In this document: positions 33,493 to 46,126 of the stretch, one piece after another | Layout of the letters: the number at the start of each line of letters is the position of its first letter | Numbering within the stretch: the first letter of the stretch is position 1 | Assembly: GCF_051020955.1 (NCBI RefSeq) | Contig: NW_027476113.1 | Coordinates: forward strand, 1,179,501-1,243,500 | DNA: 64,000 nucleotides | Direction of reading: 5' to 3' | Source of the DNA: Megalopta genalis | Lineage: Eukaryota; Arthropoda; Insecta; Hymenoptera; Halictidae | The notes under the pieces: model-generated | Database searches by the model: none | Seen by the model: only the letters and a program-made list of their open reading frames with translations | What the model was told of the DNA's origin: nothing | Position numbers and translations under genes: made by a program

Positions 33493-35834
33493 TTTCTTCG
33501 TCACGACCTTTACAGCGTAATTGTATAGCTTTGGAAGTTGAGTTGAGAAAGTTGAGGAACCAACCTACAGTGGATTTTCCTTAGTTGGAAAAGTACTTGA
33601 GCGATTTATGGAATGCTCTTTAGAAATTGCGGTCTTTTGCGGACAATTCATCAAATCCTTATCGGTTAAGGATAAGGATCTGGCGAACATTTGAATTTCT
33701 CAAGGAATTATAATTACAAAGTAATTCAATTATAATGTAATTCGAAATTGAGATCGCCATTTAATTAAAATAGAAGGTGATTTGTAATTCAATAGGAGTA
33801 TAATTACAAAATACTAAGTATTTCAATTACATTAATTACGAATTACAATGTACTTAATAAATAAATTAAAATATTATTAATAACTACGACGTAATTATTA
33901 TTTATTGGACACGGTATACCGCATGAATAATAAATACTTAACAATTAAATGATAATTAATAAGTAACAATTGAAATCGTATTCGTAATTAATAAACAAAT
34001 TTTATTATTTCAAATAATTTGTTTAAATCTATATAAATAATAAGTAATAATTTTTCTCTTTCATTTAAACTTTCAAACAACAAATAATTATACATACATA
34101 TATATTATATTGTATTTCAATTACACTCGTGATTAAAATAATTCGTAATTGAATCAACATTCTAAATACATTCGAGAGGCCAATCATTCCCACGTTATCG
34201 CGACTGTGAACACTCTCCACTCATACAGGATTGTATACGCCTATCTTGAAATGTGATTGGTTTCTTGAAAATTCGTTCAATTCCTTCTTGAGTGGTACCA
34301 CTTATTACGTTTGCATAGGTCATTTTGCTTAGAACACGTAATTTTTGTTTGCATAAGTGCATGGTAGTTCTAGGTAGTTTTTCACTTACTACTGAGGGGG
34401 GTTGGGGGCTCCCCTTGACATGCCGAAAAAATTCAAAGTCGAACGAGTCACATGGATCGTAATCTAATCCGGGTTTGAATATGGGACAACAGGTACAAAA
34501 TACATAATGCAAAGATGAAACATCCTTCTTTTTGTTTATTTTTAAATAAAATTTGCGTAAATGTGTTTGTAAGATTTTTCTGAATAAAATAAGAACAAAC
34601 AAATTCTTTACCATAAATTATAATCAAGTAAGTATTAATATGAAAAGTATATTTATATTTTTTATAAAATTTGCAATTTTATAAGATATAATCTTACAAA
34701 AATTATATTGTATTTGATCTTAATTTAATCACAAAAACCTCACAATTACAGTGAGAAAAATCTTACAATTACCGTTAAGAAAAAATAAGAAATAAAAAAG
34801 TGTCGCATTGCATTATAATGCTATCCATCCTTTATTTGCTGTCTACTTTTGTGTTTGTCGAAGTTGTATTAATATTTTTATTAATAATAAGGTAAAATAA
34901 CTGGAAAATGATTAAATTAATAGATTAATCATAAACACGTCGTTCGGCGCAAACCGAGCCGCATTAGAGAGCAAACGAAAAATACGTCGACGTAGTATGC
35001 AGTGATTTAACCTAAAAATTTTTAACTTCTTAACAACAGATTGCTAACCTCAAAATATGTAATTAAATATAATTACTTAAAACAGTTTCAAAGTTTTGTT
35101 CATATTTACCAACTGATGAACAATGGCATTTTAAAATTTTTAAAAAGATTTGATCCATTTTGTATAACAGGCCACATGTTAGAGAATTTTTTCAGATTTT
35201 TCGATCGTAAAATGTGATCACAAAAAATAGAGAACGTAAAAACAAAACGGAAAGTTGCAAATTTTTCGGAAATGACACATCTTGTCTTCGCCATTTTAAT
35301 TCTATCGGAGGATATTGCCAAAAGCAGCAATCTCTGATGTTGTCAGCAATCTCTGCCAGATTTTTTGTGGGGGTGAAACAATGTTATAAAAAATAAAAAC
35401 CAAACTTTCGACATTTTCTCCATACTTAACTTGGTTAAGTATAATATTGTCCACTTAATAAGTATATTATGCAGTATTAAACGGTTTTACATTTAAAGAA
35501 ACGATTACTTAACTAGGAACACGAAATTCAAGATATGAAACTATGATATGCGTGATATACAAAATCTTCGTTATGATTACAACGTCGTTGGTTGATGGAG
35601 CGAGCGAGATACGAGTCTTTTGAACGTTGTGCGAGCGCCGATGAGGCTAATTTTTTTTCATAAGTATTGCTCTTTCTCGATTTTTTTCAAAATTAAGTTC
35701 TTAATGTTTTAAATATATTTCGGATAAAGATATAGGCAAAAGTAATTTTTGAGCATTTTTTATTCCATCGTTTACCCGAATGTATATACTTCTTATTACA
35801 GTTTTATTTCACATTCTTTATATTAAATAGATAC
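33493..35834. other. AT-rich region, no supported gene
   Basis: 33700-34180 is low-complexity repeats of TAATTACAAAGTAATTC-like units. A minus-strand open frame of 139 codons at 34195-34614 (with CSFDFEFFRH-like text, Cys-rich centre) is not recognised and may be chance. Nothing else. Confidence 0.35.
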
Positions 35835-36460
35835 ACGTGACTCCCATTAATATTCGGACACGATATTATTAGAAAAATTATTGCTCCCTTTTATTGTTTA
35901 TGGCAGTATTATTGAATCGTTTTCTCATATAATAAAGCACTTCTTAAAGTAAGTAGAAAAATAAATTTTGTTTAGTTATTGCACATGTTCTTTTGTATAA
36001 TAAGCGATAAACAAGATTGTGACAAAATTTAACGTCGCAAAAATATTCGGACACAACATTTTAGATGCCAGAGTAAAATATTGTATTACATTGACGACGC
36101 CGCTAACACATATTGTATATAAATAAATAAAAATTCGTTGTAAGAACTCGGTACCACAGAAATTATTGGTGATATCAGACGCTTTACTTGTGAAAATGGG
36201 ATGAAAAGGAAGAAATACGTCTTTTGAAATCCGACAATTGGTTATTTATCACAAGGGAATGGGATCTTTTAACAATAAAGCAAAATTAATGGAAACAATC
36301 ACGAAAATATGGTCAGAAATTCCGACTGAGTTTTGTGTTCGATTAATTGAATTTATGCCACACAGATGCAATGCAGTCCTCAAATCCAAGGGTTATCCAA
36401 CATCTTATTAGACTGTTATGAAAACTACAGTCAATGATACATCGCTGTTTTTCATTAAAA
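35835..36460 (+). mobile_element. Tc1-type deletion derivative
   Basis: Begins CGTGACTCCCATTAATATTC like the fragment at 25370. Coding remnants join the N-terminal LVIYHKGMGSF directly to the C-terminal LMETITKIWSEIPTEFCVRL and PHRCNAVLKSKGYPT of a Tc1 transposase; the catalytic middle is deleted. The right terminus is not clear. Confidence 0.65.
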
Positions 36461-37793
36461 GTGATTATATAACTTAAGCGGCGTATGTTTCTATGCATTC
36501 GTAGGTACCGAACAATTCTATCAGAAGCTTATACTATTTCTTTCGTCCTTTCCTAATTCAATGGGATCTCGATGTTGCGAGCCATCCTTGTCCTGCTCGC
36601 CTCTAGCGTACACATGTTCGTATCTATTGTCTCGAGTCGTCTGTAAGTCATTCCTCTGACGGCTTGATTCTTCTCGTCGGAGACCCTAAATGAGAAAGCC
36701 ACTTGAAGGTGCCATAAAATAGTATTCCCTGCAATTGCTGTCAAGGACGGCAGGACTGTCCTGAAACTATGCTTACCGTAAACGAGAATTTCGAAGCATT
36801 GCACAGCATATGGTGTATCTCGACGTATTTCGTTTCTTTTTTATGAAACCATTTCTAAATAAACCATAGACCTTTCCTAATATATTAAAGAATTTTGTCA
36901 GCTTCTTCTTTGTTGAAAATTGTGGTTCAAAATAATGAGGAAGAAAAATAATTGATATGTTTCTTTTTCGCAGGAATAGAGAAAAGACTGTTCCTCAATA
37001 CATAATCTATTGCAATCAGTGTTTTAAATTTTTCAGATTTTCTGGTAGGGTTTGATCGTATATTTATTAGTCTACTTGGACTAAATGATATTAACGAAAC
37101 TAAGGGAATCGTGAAAATAATATAAAATTTCGAGTTACTGCAGTAGCTGTGTGTGTGTGTGTGTGTGCAATGTAACTTAAGTTATAATTTTTTCCATAAT
37201 TTAAATATTTAATCTTTTTAACTTACTTCTAATAAACGAATTTTATTATGTCTGACGGTGCATTATTTTTTAATACAATATTAATCGATCTCGTAGTAAT
37301 ATGACTGAAACTTTTGGATCGATTAAATATATGTACTACTCGATTAAAAACATCTAGCATTTAACATTTTCAACTATTTCATCATAAATACTGTACGATA
37401 TTTTTGCAGTATAATTTATGCTGAAATTCATTTGCATCTTGTAATTGCGAAACAAATGACAACCTAGCAGAGTTGTACATTATTTAGATAATAAATTATA
37501 GAAACGTTACGAAGAAAAGATATTTCTTCATCTTTATGCAATATTGTGGAGGGTCCTAATAAAATAAGTATCTTTATTCGATGTGTTTGAAATAAATAAT
37601 TTTATTAGTCGAGAATTTGTCCGACAAATAAAAATACCACTTAATTATCAACACGTAACTACATTGTTCCAGAACAAAAACAAATCAATATTCATAGAAT
37701 CGTTTTTCAAATAAAGATAGGAAAGTGTCGAATATGTGGATGCTTGGTCTCAAGTTTCCGATTATGCTCTCTAGTTTTCATTTCGGGGTAATA
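36461..37793. other. No gene seen
   Basis: Contains a TG microsatellite at about 37149-37166 and a minus-strand open frame of 83 codons at 36553-36804 that I do not recognise. Otherwise AT-rich. Confidence 0.35.
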
Positions 37794-38809
37794 CAGTATC
37801 TAACAAAAAGATAACATACTTTAAAACTAATGTAATTTTTATTTATGTAACATTACAACTAAAATACTGTTTCTATATAAATTTGCAAAATACCACTATA
37901 AACATACACAAATGAAATAAAATTGCATTTCGCAAGTGTAAACAATTTTATTTAAAAAAAGAGAATTTTTATGGAAATACAGTCGGACAAAATGTTAGCA
38001 CACTTAACTAAAAATTATGTATGTAAATAAATCAAGCAATAATATTGAATGCCTAATGTTTTGTGGCTTCATCTTTCCACTTATTAACAGTCGTCATTAT
38101 CTACGAAGTTTCTTTATTAGTTTTTTGTTCTAATTGTTTCTTATCATCTTAAACACATTTTTATCATTCGGCAATCTTTTGAAATTATCTGCCATTTGCA
38201 TAATGCATGGTTATGATTTTCGCAACAATTTTCAACGATATGATCTTGCTGATTAATCCTCGAGAAAAAAATTCGCGGCATCACCCTGTTGAAAAATATG
38301 TACAGGGTATTCCTGAAACTATATACAAGCGGTCACCGGGTTATTCTTCATAAAAAAGAAATGAAAAAGATATAGAGTGACTTCTTTTTTTTTTAGGATT
38401 TCGTTTTTGAGAAAACCAGGTTTTAAACCTTGCTTTGTACATACGCTTTTCCGGCTATAAGCGATGTACAGCGCTTAGCAAATTTTCAATCTCGATTTTC
38501 TCGAAAACTAAATCCTAAACAAAAAAATATTATTTTACACTTTTTTCATGTTTTTTTTTATTTGGAATTACATGGAGTCGCAACATAATTCTTAGTGAAA
38601 TATGCCATCATTATTTTCCACCGTATTTCCATAAAAATTCTTTTTTTCTAAGTAAAATTGTTTAAACTGGCGTAACGTAATTTTATTTTATTTGTGTATG
38701 TTCATAACAGTAATTTACAAATCTGTATAGTATTAGAATCTCGGTTATTACCTTAAATAAATCTAAATTACGTTAATTTTAAAGTGTGCTATCTATTCGT
38801 CCGGCACTG
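37794..38809. mobile_element. Tc1/mariner-like foldback element with long inverted repeats
   Basis: Left end CAGTATCTAACAAAAAGATA and right end (minus strand) CAGTGCCGGACGAATAGATA start imperfect inverted repeats of at least 190 bp, sharing AACATACACAAAT, AAACAATTTTA and GAATTTTTATGGAAATAC. A TA lies on each side (37792-37793 and 38810-38811), as expected for this superfamily. The centre carries no transposase; it includes a GTACAGGGTATTCCTGAAAC stretch near 38310. Confidence 0.7.
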
Positions 38810-38832
38810 TAGCTCGTTGAGTTTCTTCTTCT

Positions 38833-39276
38833 TTGAGCTTCTTCACATGTCGCGAAGTAAAGATATTTTTCTACCAGAAAGTATCAGTGCACATTTCTTT
38901 TTACATCAATTTCCAATACATACATTTTTTATTCAAAGCGTATTTATTCGTGGCGTTGAATATAATTTTCATCTTTTATCTTTATCTTTATATGAAGGCT
39001 ACGAATAGATTTGCGGATAACTTTTGCCAGAATTTTGAAGATTCAAACTTTTACATTCTTGAATATACCTTCATAAAGCAGAGATTGAAAACAATTATGA
39101 CATCGGTTTCAGTTCGTGAAAGAATTATGGAGAATCCAAAAATTCTCATCAAACAGTTTCCATTGTTTAATGATGGAAATAAACAAAAAGTAATACCGCG
39201 TATCCAATTAAATAATGATATTTTATTCGAAGTATGCACACGTGCTATTTTATGTCCTTTATATCCGTTTATGTAA
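38833..39276 (+). other. Unassigned open frame, 147 codons
   Basis: Contains an N-terminal hydrophobic, Phe/Tyr-rich half and a more ordinary second half (FYILEYTFIKQRLKTIMT, VSVRERIMENPKILIK). Not recognised. The AT-rich first half looks non-coding; if real, only the second half (from about 39020) is protein-like, perhaps an exon or element fragment. Confidence 0.25.
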
Positions 39277-39724
39277 CTGCGACAGGCTGACTAGAACGCG
39301 CTGTTTGACCCATCAATTGAAACAAAAAACTCAACGCACACAAAATAACTGCCGAGTAGCGACGATGTCTTCGAGCACCAAGGAGAAATGCGATAGTTGA
39401 ATGCCGACATTTAAAATCGATATTATGTATATAGGTCCATAACTGTTAATTTTCAGTTCTGTATGATAGCCAGATAGGATTAGTATGTCACTTACTGTGC
39501 CCATTAAAGTGGCGTCTGAAGTTTTCGATAAATTATATGATTTTCTATGTTGATGTCTTTTATGTTGTTGATGTCATATATGTTGATGTCTTTTACATAA
39601 CTACTAATTTTATTATAATTGAAATATATAAGGAACATAAAATATTTAACAAAATATAAATAGTAGTTTTCGATCGAGTTACTGTGCCTTGTAAGAATGA
39701 AAAGTTTACTACTGCGTGCTATTT

Positions 39725-42453
39725 GAGCCGTTCAGTGCATACATCGATTAACTCCACTTTTTGAAAAATCTTAAATTTATGTGTCAAAGCACTTGCTATA
39801 GTCATAACTTTTTATATTTATAATAACTTCCCTGAATAATAAAAATTAACACCATTAAACGGCAACATTTTTTTGGCCATTGAAAAATAAGTAATTTATT
39901 TCAGAAGTCATTTTGATTAACTCCATACCCTAATGTAATCGTTGCTTTATTGTCATGCATCAACGCTTTGTTTTAAACAGCCGAAGATGCTTTCCCCCCT
40001 CTCAATAATATTGGTAATAAAATCGCATCGACAAACAGATTAAAAAAAAGCGCAACGCAAACGGTAGTTAGTATAACAGTGATCTCGCACGCTGAATGTT
40101 ACTGTCTACTTCACCATTATTGCACGGCCTACATATTTTCTTGGTCTTTTCATCATTACTCCCAGATTGTTTTTAAAGAAATAAATATTATACCGTTATA
40201 ACCAAGATGAGTGAGACTAATAACAACGTGGATGACGAAAACAGTGATGGTTCTTCAATACGATTTATTAACAGAAAGTGTGGTTCAAGAAGACGTTTAT
40301 CGTTTTCCTCGGATTCATCTGATTGCAACAGTACAAATTTCGCAACAAACACGTTGATTGGGAGGAAAAGAAGTTGTAATCCTGATAAATGGACACGAAA
40401 TTTACAAAAGCATAACAGAACAAAAGGTTTGGCATATAGGAATAGGGGAGGAAATTTAATACCTGCAAAAACATTTGTCGATATAAAATGCAGATGCCGC
40501 CAAAAGAGCAACCAAAAAATTTTTTCAAATGAGAGAGAGACTGCCATGAAGGCATTTTATAGTTTACATAGTCAGCTCGACCAAAATATTTTCTTAAGAG
40601 GTTGTATTAAAGTCAACGAAATAAAAAGAAGGCGCCCCACGAATGAAACTAAAGAACGAAGATCACATTCTTTTACATATTACTTTCGAAAAGACACACG
40701 TGATATTCCCGTTTGCAAAAAATATTTTAGAGACACTTATCAGGTGAGCGATGGGCGGATATACAAATGTTGTCCTAAAGAACAAGTTACATCTTTGGTT
40801 GATCTGCGCAAAGGCCATGTTGCAAGCAATAAAATAGATGACACAAGTGTTATAAAACATATAAAGTTATTTCCAGCCTACCGTAGTCACTACACTAGAG
40901 CTCATAATCCAAGACGACAATATTTAGATCCTGACTTAAATATTAAGAAGATGTATGAACTATACGTCACAGAATGTGAAAAGGAAAATGTAGTACCAGT
41001 GAAAGAAAAGTATTACTATAATGTGTTCTCTACAAAATTTAATTTACATTTTAATTTACATTCAAATTGAAAAGGAAACTCACTTAGAAGAGGCTGAACG
41101 GGCTCGCAGTCAAATGGCTGCCGACCGAATGGCAACATCAGAAAAAGTTTTCTTATTTTCTTTCGACTTGGAAGAAGCTTTGGCCTTTCCCAAGCTGACC
41201 ACATCCGTAGCTTATTATAAGCGTAATTTATATGTTTATAATTTCGGATGTCATGAATTCAGTAAAAATATAAGCCACATGTTTGTTTGGCCAGAAACTG
41301 AAGGATCTCGTGGGTCTCAAGAAATTTCATCTTGTCTAATAAAGTACATAAAGACTTACGCTACAAACTTTGAAAAAATAATAACATATTCGGATTCGTG
41401 TACCGGGCAAAACAGAAATATTAAAACTGTCTTAAGTTTATTGAAACTTGTTCAGAGTATGGAAATAAGAGCTGAGTCAATTGAAATGAAATTTTTGGTA
41501 AGTGGGCACAGCTATTTGCCTAATGACTCAGATTTTGCCATTATTGAGTCACGTGCGAAAAAAAATCAAAACATTTTTTCACCAGATGATTGGTACAATA
41601 TAATCAAAACATGTAAAAAGAAAGCTCCATTTCATCTAATCCAAATGACCCACCAAGATATTTTTTCAACAAAACCTTTAGAACAATCAATCATTAACAG
41701 AAAAGTAACCGTCACAGGCTTTCCAGTAAATTGGCTTAAAATACGCTGGATAAAATTAGAAAGGTCCAAACCCCATCTCATACAATTCAAATGTGATTAT
41801 AATGAAGATACAGAATTTAAAGCCATTAATTTAAGAAAATCTGTATCAGGTAGACCGCAAAGTTTGAAAAATATATATCAGCCTTTATTATATCCTAAAG
41901 GCAGAACTGTGACAAGGGAAAAATGGAGAGACATGATGGACCTGCTAAAATACATTCCTCCTGTTGAACATGATTACTATAAAAACTTGACAACAAATCG
42001 AAATGACGAATCCTCACATCCAGCTGATGAAGAAGACATTATTTATAATATTTCTGATGAATTAATTACAAATAATATAATATAACAGAACTGTGAACAT
42101 TCATGTTTATGCAAAAGCTGTAATAAAAATATATAATAACTAACTTTTTCTGTAATAAAAAACTTAAAAATTTAAAGACTGAATTTAACTTTACTACTTT
42201 TTTTCAGTTGCCAAATTGATTAACTCCACCAGTCACATAAAAGTTGTAACATTACTGACGATTATTTTTTGGCTATTCTTTCTTATTAATTTTATACAGC
42301 GTCAGATGAAAGCTATATCTGTATTTATGCATTCTACATTATATGTGTGAATCTATATTATAACAGGAATTTTAGAAAACAATGTACATCGTTTCATCGC
42401 GTTTCTCAACTTCTTCTTTTATGGAGTTAAGCGATGTGTGCACTGAACGGCTC
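39725..42453 (+). mobile_element. DNA transposon of an uncharacterised family (2729 bp)
   Basis: Terminal inverted repeats of 32 bp (39725-39756 and 42422-42453) start GAGCCGTTCAGTGCA and differ at two positions. ATTT flanks both ends (39721-39724, 42454-42457), a 4-bp target duplication. The empty site is seen by comparison with the IR2 left arm near 31425. The inner TIR motif GATTAACTCCA recurs near both ends, at about 39915 and 42217. It holds one gene in two overlapping frames (40207-42085). Ends and duplication length do not match the Tc1, piggyBac or hAT patterns seen elsewhere in this window. Confidence 0.8.
40207..42085 (+). pseudogene. Putative transposase, DUF7869-like insect protein, frameshifted
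   Basis: The first frame (40207-41070) has a polar, Ser-rich start, then CRCRQKSNQKIFSNERETAM, CKKYFRDTYQVSDGRIYKCC and VPVKEKYYYNVFSTKFNLHF. The second (to 42085) has VFLFSFDLEEALAFPKLTTS, AYYKRNLYVYNFG, YSDSCTGQNRNIKTVL, SGHSYLPNDSDFAIIE and FPVNWLKIRWIKLE. I recognise a large unannotated insect protein family, which I recall as DUF7869. The order Asp (FDLEE), Asp (YSDSC), Asp/Glu (NDSDFAIIE) would suit an RNase H-fold nuclease; this is inference. A frameshift, with loss of an expected Cys-rich segment, at about 41030-41090 breaks this copy. Position between terminal inverted repeats supports a role as transposase. Confidence 0.7.
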
Positions 42454-42795
42454 ATTTACTGAGCCTTTTCTAGTTATCATCTGCACACTCATCTAATTAC
42501 TATATGTCAATCTCTGTGCACTGATCTAATCACTATAAAGAGTGCTAGGTAAATACTGAAGTTCGAAAATTATATGAGCTTTGGGTATCATAATTTATTA
42601 CACATGTTCAGTACAATCATGTATAGCGTATACACATTTCACGGACAAAAAAAGTAATCTTAAATGTAACACGTAGTTTGCTATAAGAGGGCTCAGTCTA
42701 GACTGTTTTTCTGCAATTTGGTAGAGTTTTTTGAATATAATAATTTATTTTTTTGTTTTGTGGAAAGCATGATTTTTGTATTTTTTTTATCTTTA

Positions 42796-45346
42796 TTTGC
42801 AAAGTGATTAGTAAGTCTTTTAACAAAATCAGGAAAGAAGGAAATTCTGCGGCTGGAAGAAAAAACACTGAATGTCACATGTTTTCACTTTCGAGATGTT
42901 TGTCCTTTAAAGTTCTGGCCACCAATTCCTTTCTTGGTTTTCCATTTATTGAGCTTATCGTATTTGCACAAAATGAAATTTCTTGAAATTGTAACATGTT
43001 GCGGTATTCTCTACAGTCACTGAATTATGCCGCGAGATCTAGGACGCTCGGAGCGTGGGCTGAGTCGAATGGTGCCGGCCCTGAGCAACGGCGAGTGCGC
43101 GTAGGGTTTGTGCGTCGTGCCGAGCCGTGAGTCTGGGGAGTGGGGAATGCCTCGTTTCTGGCTGAGGAAGCGATCTGCCGAGAACGAGGATCACTGTCGC
43201 GTAGACCGTAGCGTTGAGTGTTTGGAAGAAATAAGTGTAACTGTGACAATTCGAGCCGAGATTAATTCATACGAAATGAAGGAAGATAGCCGCTAAAGAC
43301 CATAGGGCAGCAGGCGAAATAATAAAGGACAGTGCTGGCAACAACTGGCAGCGACCGTTCCAAAGATATGTCAAGACTAGTGACCGGCCAGAAGCCGCAT
43401 TCGTAACTGGGAATTTCTGATCGGTTTTTCGGTAAGTCTCATTATCAGTACGAATTTCTTCATTTACATTTCAATGGCTCGGACACCTTCTCTCGGATGG
43501 GCTAATTATTCGCCAGTGCGAATTATTACACGCCACGTGCGTTACGCATATGGCGTCTCGAGAAAGCTTGCGAAACTGGAAGCACGTGTCTTCCACGTGG
43601 GCAATCGGTTCTTGCGGATATATGGCGTCGCGGCCATATTTATTTATATTAATATTCGGACAACTTTTAAAACGCCATAACTTGCTTAGAACTGGACTGA
43701 ACAACTTGAATTTTGTTATTGTTTAGAATGATTAAAGAAAATAATATATGACGAAATATATATAACGATGATTTAAGAAATGCATTTCGTAGATCTCGGT
43801 AATTTATATGCATGTTGAAAATTTCAGCGGAATCGGTTGACTTTGGTATAAGCGGTAAACAATTAAAGATCGCAAAAATCGCAGTTTTGTCCTGATTTTT
43901 AATATTTCTGTCCAATAATTGTGAGAAAGTTGCTGTTTTAAAATTTGTTTAATGCTCGTAACTATGACCTTGCGTTAACTGATTTCGATGAAATTTTCGG
44001 CATGCGTGTAACTTATCGAGATCTACAATTCCTAATATATTTTCTTTGCAATATGTAAGCTTATTTTCTAATAAAATGTCGCTTTATGGGCATGTCTTGT
44101 ATTTATTTCTTTATTTCTAGATATCTGAAACTGTTTCTTAAGTTGTTTAATGTAAGTATTGTATAACATACTGTATAGCGTACCTGATTATACATTCACT
44201 TCAGATTGATCCTCTATAACTTGAGATATTATTTTATTGTCGTTAAGAATATGAAATCCTTTATCATTTCCATCATTTTTAATCACATTTTCTACATCGC
44301 ACTCTACGCAGTGCGAAATGCACCTTGCGACATTATACATATAACTTTGTGATTACGGTTTGTTCGCTATCTGATCTTTCATGCAAAGATGAATTACTTT
44401 CACCCACTTTTAGAGGTTGTTATTCATTTTTATTCCTGTATTCGTGTTTGCTGCATCATCTTCTTTGCATTTTAATGTTATCTTTATAATTTTTTTATGA
44501 TATATACAGTAAATCTACCAATGTTATATTTACGAGACAAGAAATTAATTGTTTCTGAAGCGTCTATTAATTTCAAATTTTTCTTCAATACAAAGCACCA
44601 CTCTTTTTCTCTTTTCGTTTGATTTGTGTGAAGACGTAATGAGAATATAGTTTCTGGACGAATCACATACATACAAGTAACTGAATTAAATCGTTACTTA
44701 TCTTACATTCTATGCAGGAAGACTATGCTAGAATTTCTAACTAAGAAACAAAAACAGTGTGTTGTATAATGGGTATGTCGCGTAGACTGGAGTTGGATAA
44801 GAGGAGCATCGTTCCTGACATTCAATTGTTGGTAACGGGTTACTATGTTGGATAAACACAGTCCAGATAAACGGTGTTTTACTAGTTCTTGTACTAGTTG
44901 TTCTGTCATTAGTATTTATTTAAGATTGATGTCGTTTTTAAATCTCTATTTTATACGATTTTAAGATTTGTTTATAGTATGTATTTTTTTTTGTTGCAAC
45001 TTGAATGTCCGAATTATATATAATATATATTATATATTATCAAATATTTCAAGATTTAATGAAAAGTATTTGTTTAATATAATGTTTTACATGTAGTGTA
45101 TAAACAAGGATTCGGACATGGACAAACTAATCTAAATTGGAATCGAAATTGCGTAGGAACTGTATTTTATTAGGCTTCCCTCAATTTATTTTCTTTATTA
45201 CATCACCGCCCAATGCTTCATCCTGTAGCAAATGATAAAATGTCATGGTTAATAGTAAATCAAAGATCTATGCATATAAACTGTGAATCGTTTAATAGAG
45301 TTCGATGATGTACCTGCGCTGTTGTCTGTTTTTGAGTTGAAGTAAA
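42796..45346. other. No supported gene
   Basis: A GC-rich patch at 43020-43440 ending CTGGCAACAACTGGCAGCGA resembles an LTR leader but has no partner. ATTAATATTCGGACAAC near 43650 is a Tc1-type terminus. The rest is AT-rich, with an AT palindrome near 45015-45050. Confidence 0.35.
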
Positions 45347-45746
45347 TTACCTCTCAGATGTTATACCAACAGAACTTTTATGATTTTCATTATTTTTATC
45401 GGTTTCTTTGCTTTTGTTACATGCTCCACTGCCATTAGCTTTATCTGTTTTTTCCGCTTCTTCTTCATCGTTACTACTAATGACAATAACTATTATCTCG
45501 TCATTATTGAAGGGTTTTACCGGTCTATTAGCAAATAATGTTTGCATCTATAAAATAGCATGCGATTATCCAATCTGTCAAATCTGATAGTATATTATCA
45601 TTTTTAAATGAGTTTGTTTGCAAGTATACATATACTTCTGTCTTTTCTTTTTGTGCTTCCTCCTTTCTCTTATCACAATAATTTTTAATTTCTTTCCTGA
45701 TATTTCCAATATCTGCAGTTGTTTCTGTAGTTTCCAAACATAGCAC
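45347..45746 (-). other. Candidate acidic/lysine-rich coding segments, unassigned
   Basis: Two adjacent minus-strand open frames: IRKEIKNYCDKRKEEAQKEK (45528-45746) and SSNDEEEAEKTDKANGSG (45347-45547). They could be downstream exons of the MRE11-like relic, whose family has a charged, low-complexity C-terminus, but I see no residue-level match. Confidence 0.25.
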
Positions 45747-46126
45747 AAGTTCTTTTATTTCACGACTATATGTAAAGAATTAATTGTAACAATACAATCG
45801 AGCTTATAATGGCAAATCAATATTTTGAAATATTACATTGTATATGCTTGACCTCTGTAGGTTATTAAAAGCGTTAGTGTTATTTTTGTTAACAAATTTA
45901 CCTAATGCTTTATTTAGATCATTCACTGTTAGTATTGTTCATAGGTTTTTATTTTCAACCAAACTGGTGTCCTTTTAGTTTTGCTTGTATGTGGTTTCCA
46001 CAAAACCTTAATTCTCCTAGTTAAAAAACCAAACACAAATTTTATCTTCGAGCACCTTGTAGAATATCGCAATTTTTGTTTACCTCAGTATAGCTCATAA
46101 TGTCAGTCGTATCCTGGAGTACTTAC

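Larger units (their letters stand above)
39470..42795. repeat. Right arm of inner inverted repeat (IR2)
   Basis: Complement of 30950-32660. Homology runs on both sides of the 39725-42453 transposon, which therefore inserted into this arm after IR2 formed; without it the arm is about 0.6 kb. Confidence 0.7.

Noticed and set aside
33700..34180. Possible CRISPR-like or satellite array
   Set aside because: Irregular AT-rich repeats without constant unit or spacers; ordinary low-complexity sequence in a eukaryotic genome.
43020..43440. Retrotransposon leader with primer-binding site
   Set aside because: CTGGCAACAACTGGCAGC looks suggestive but I see no LTR before it and no gag after it.
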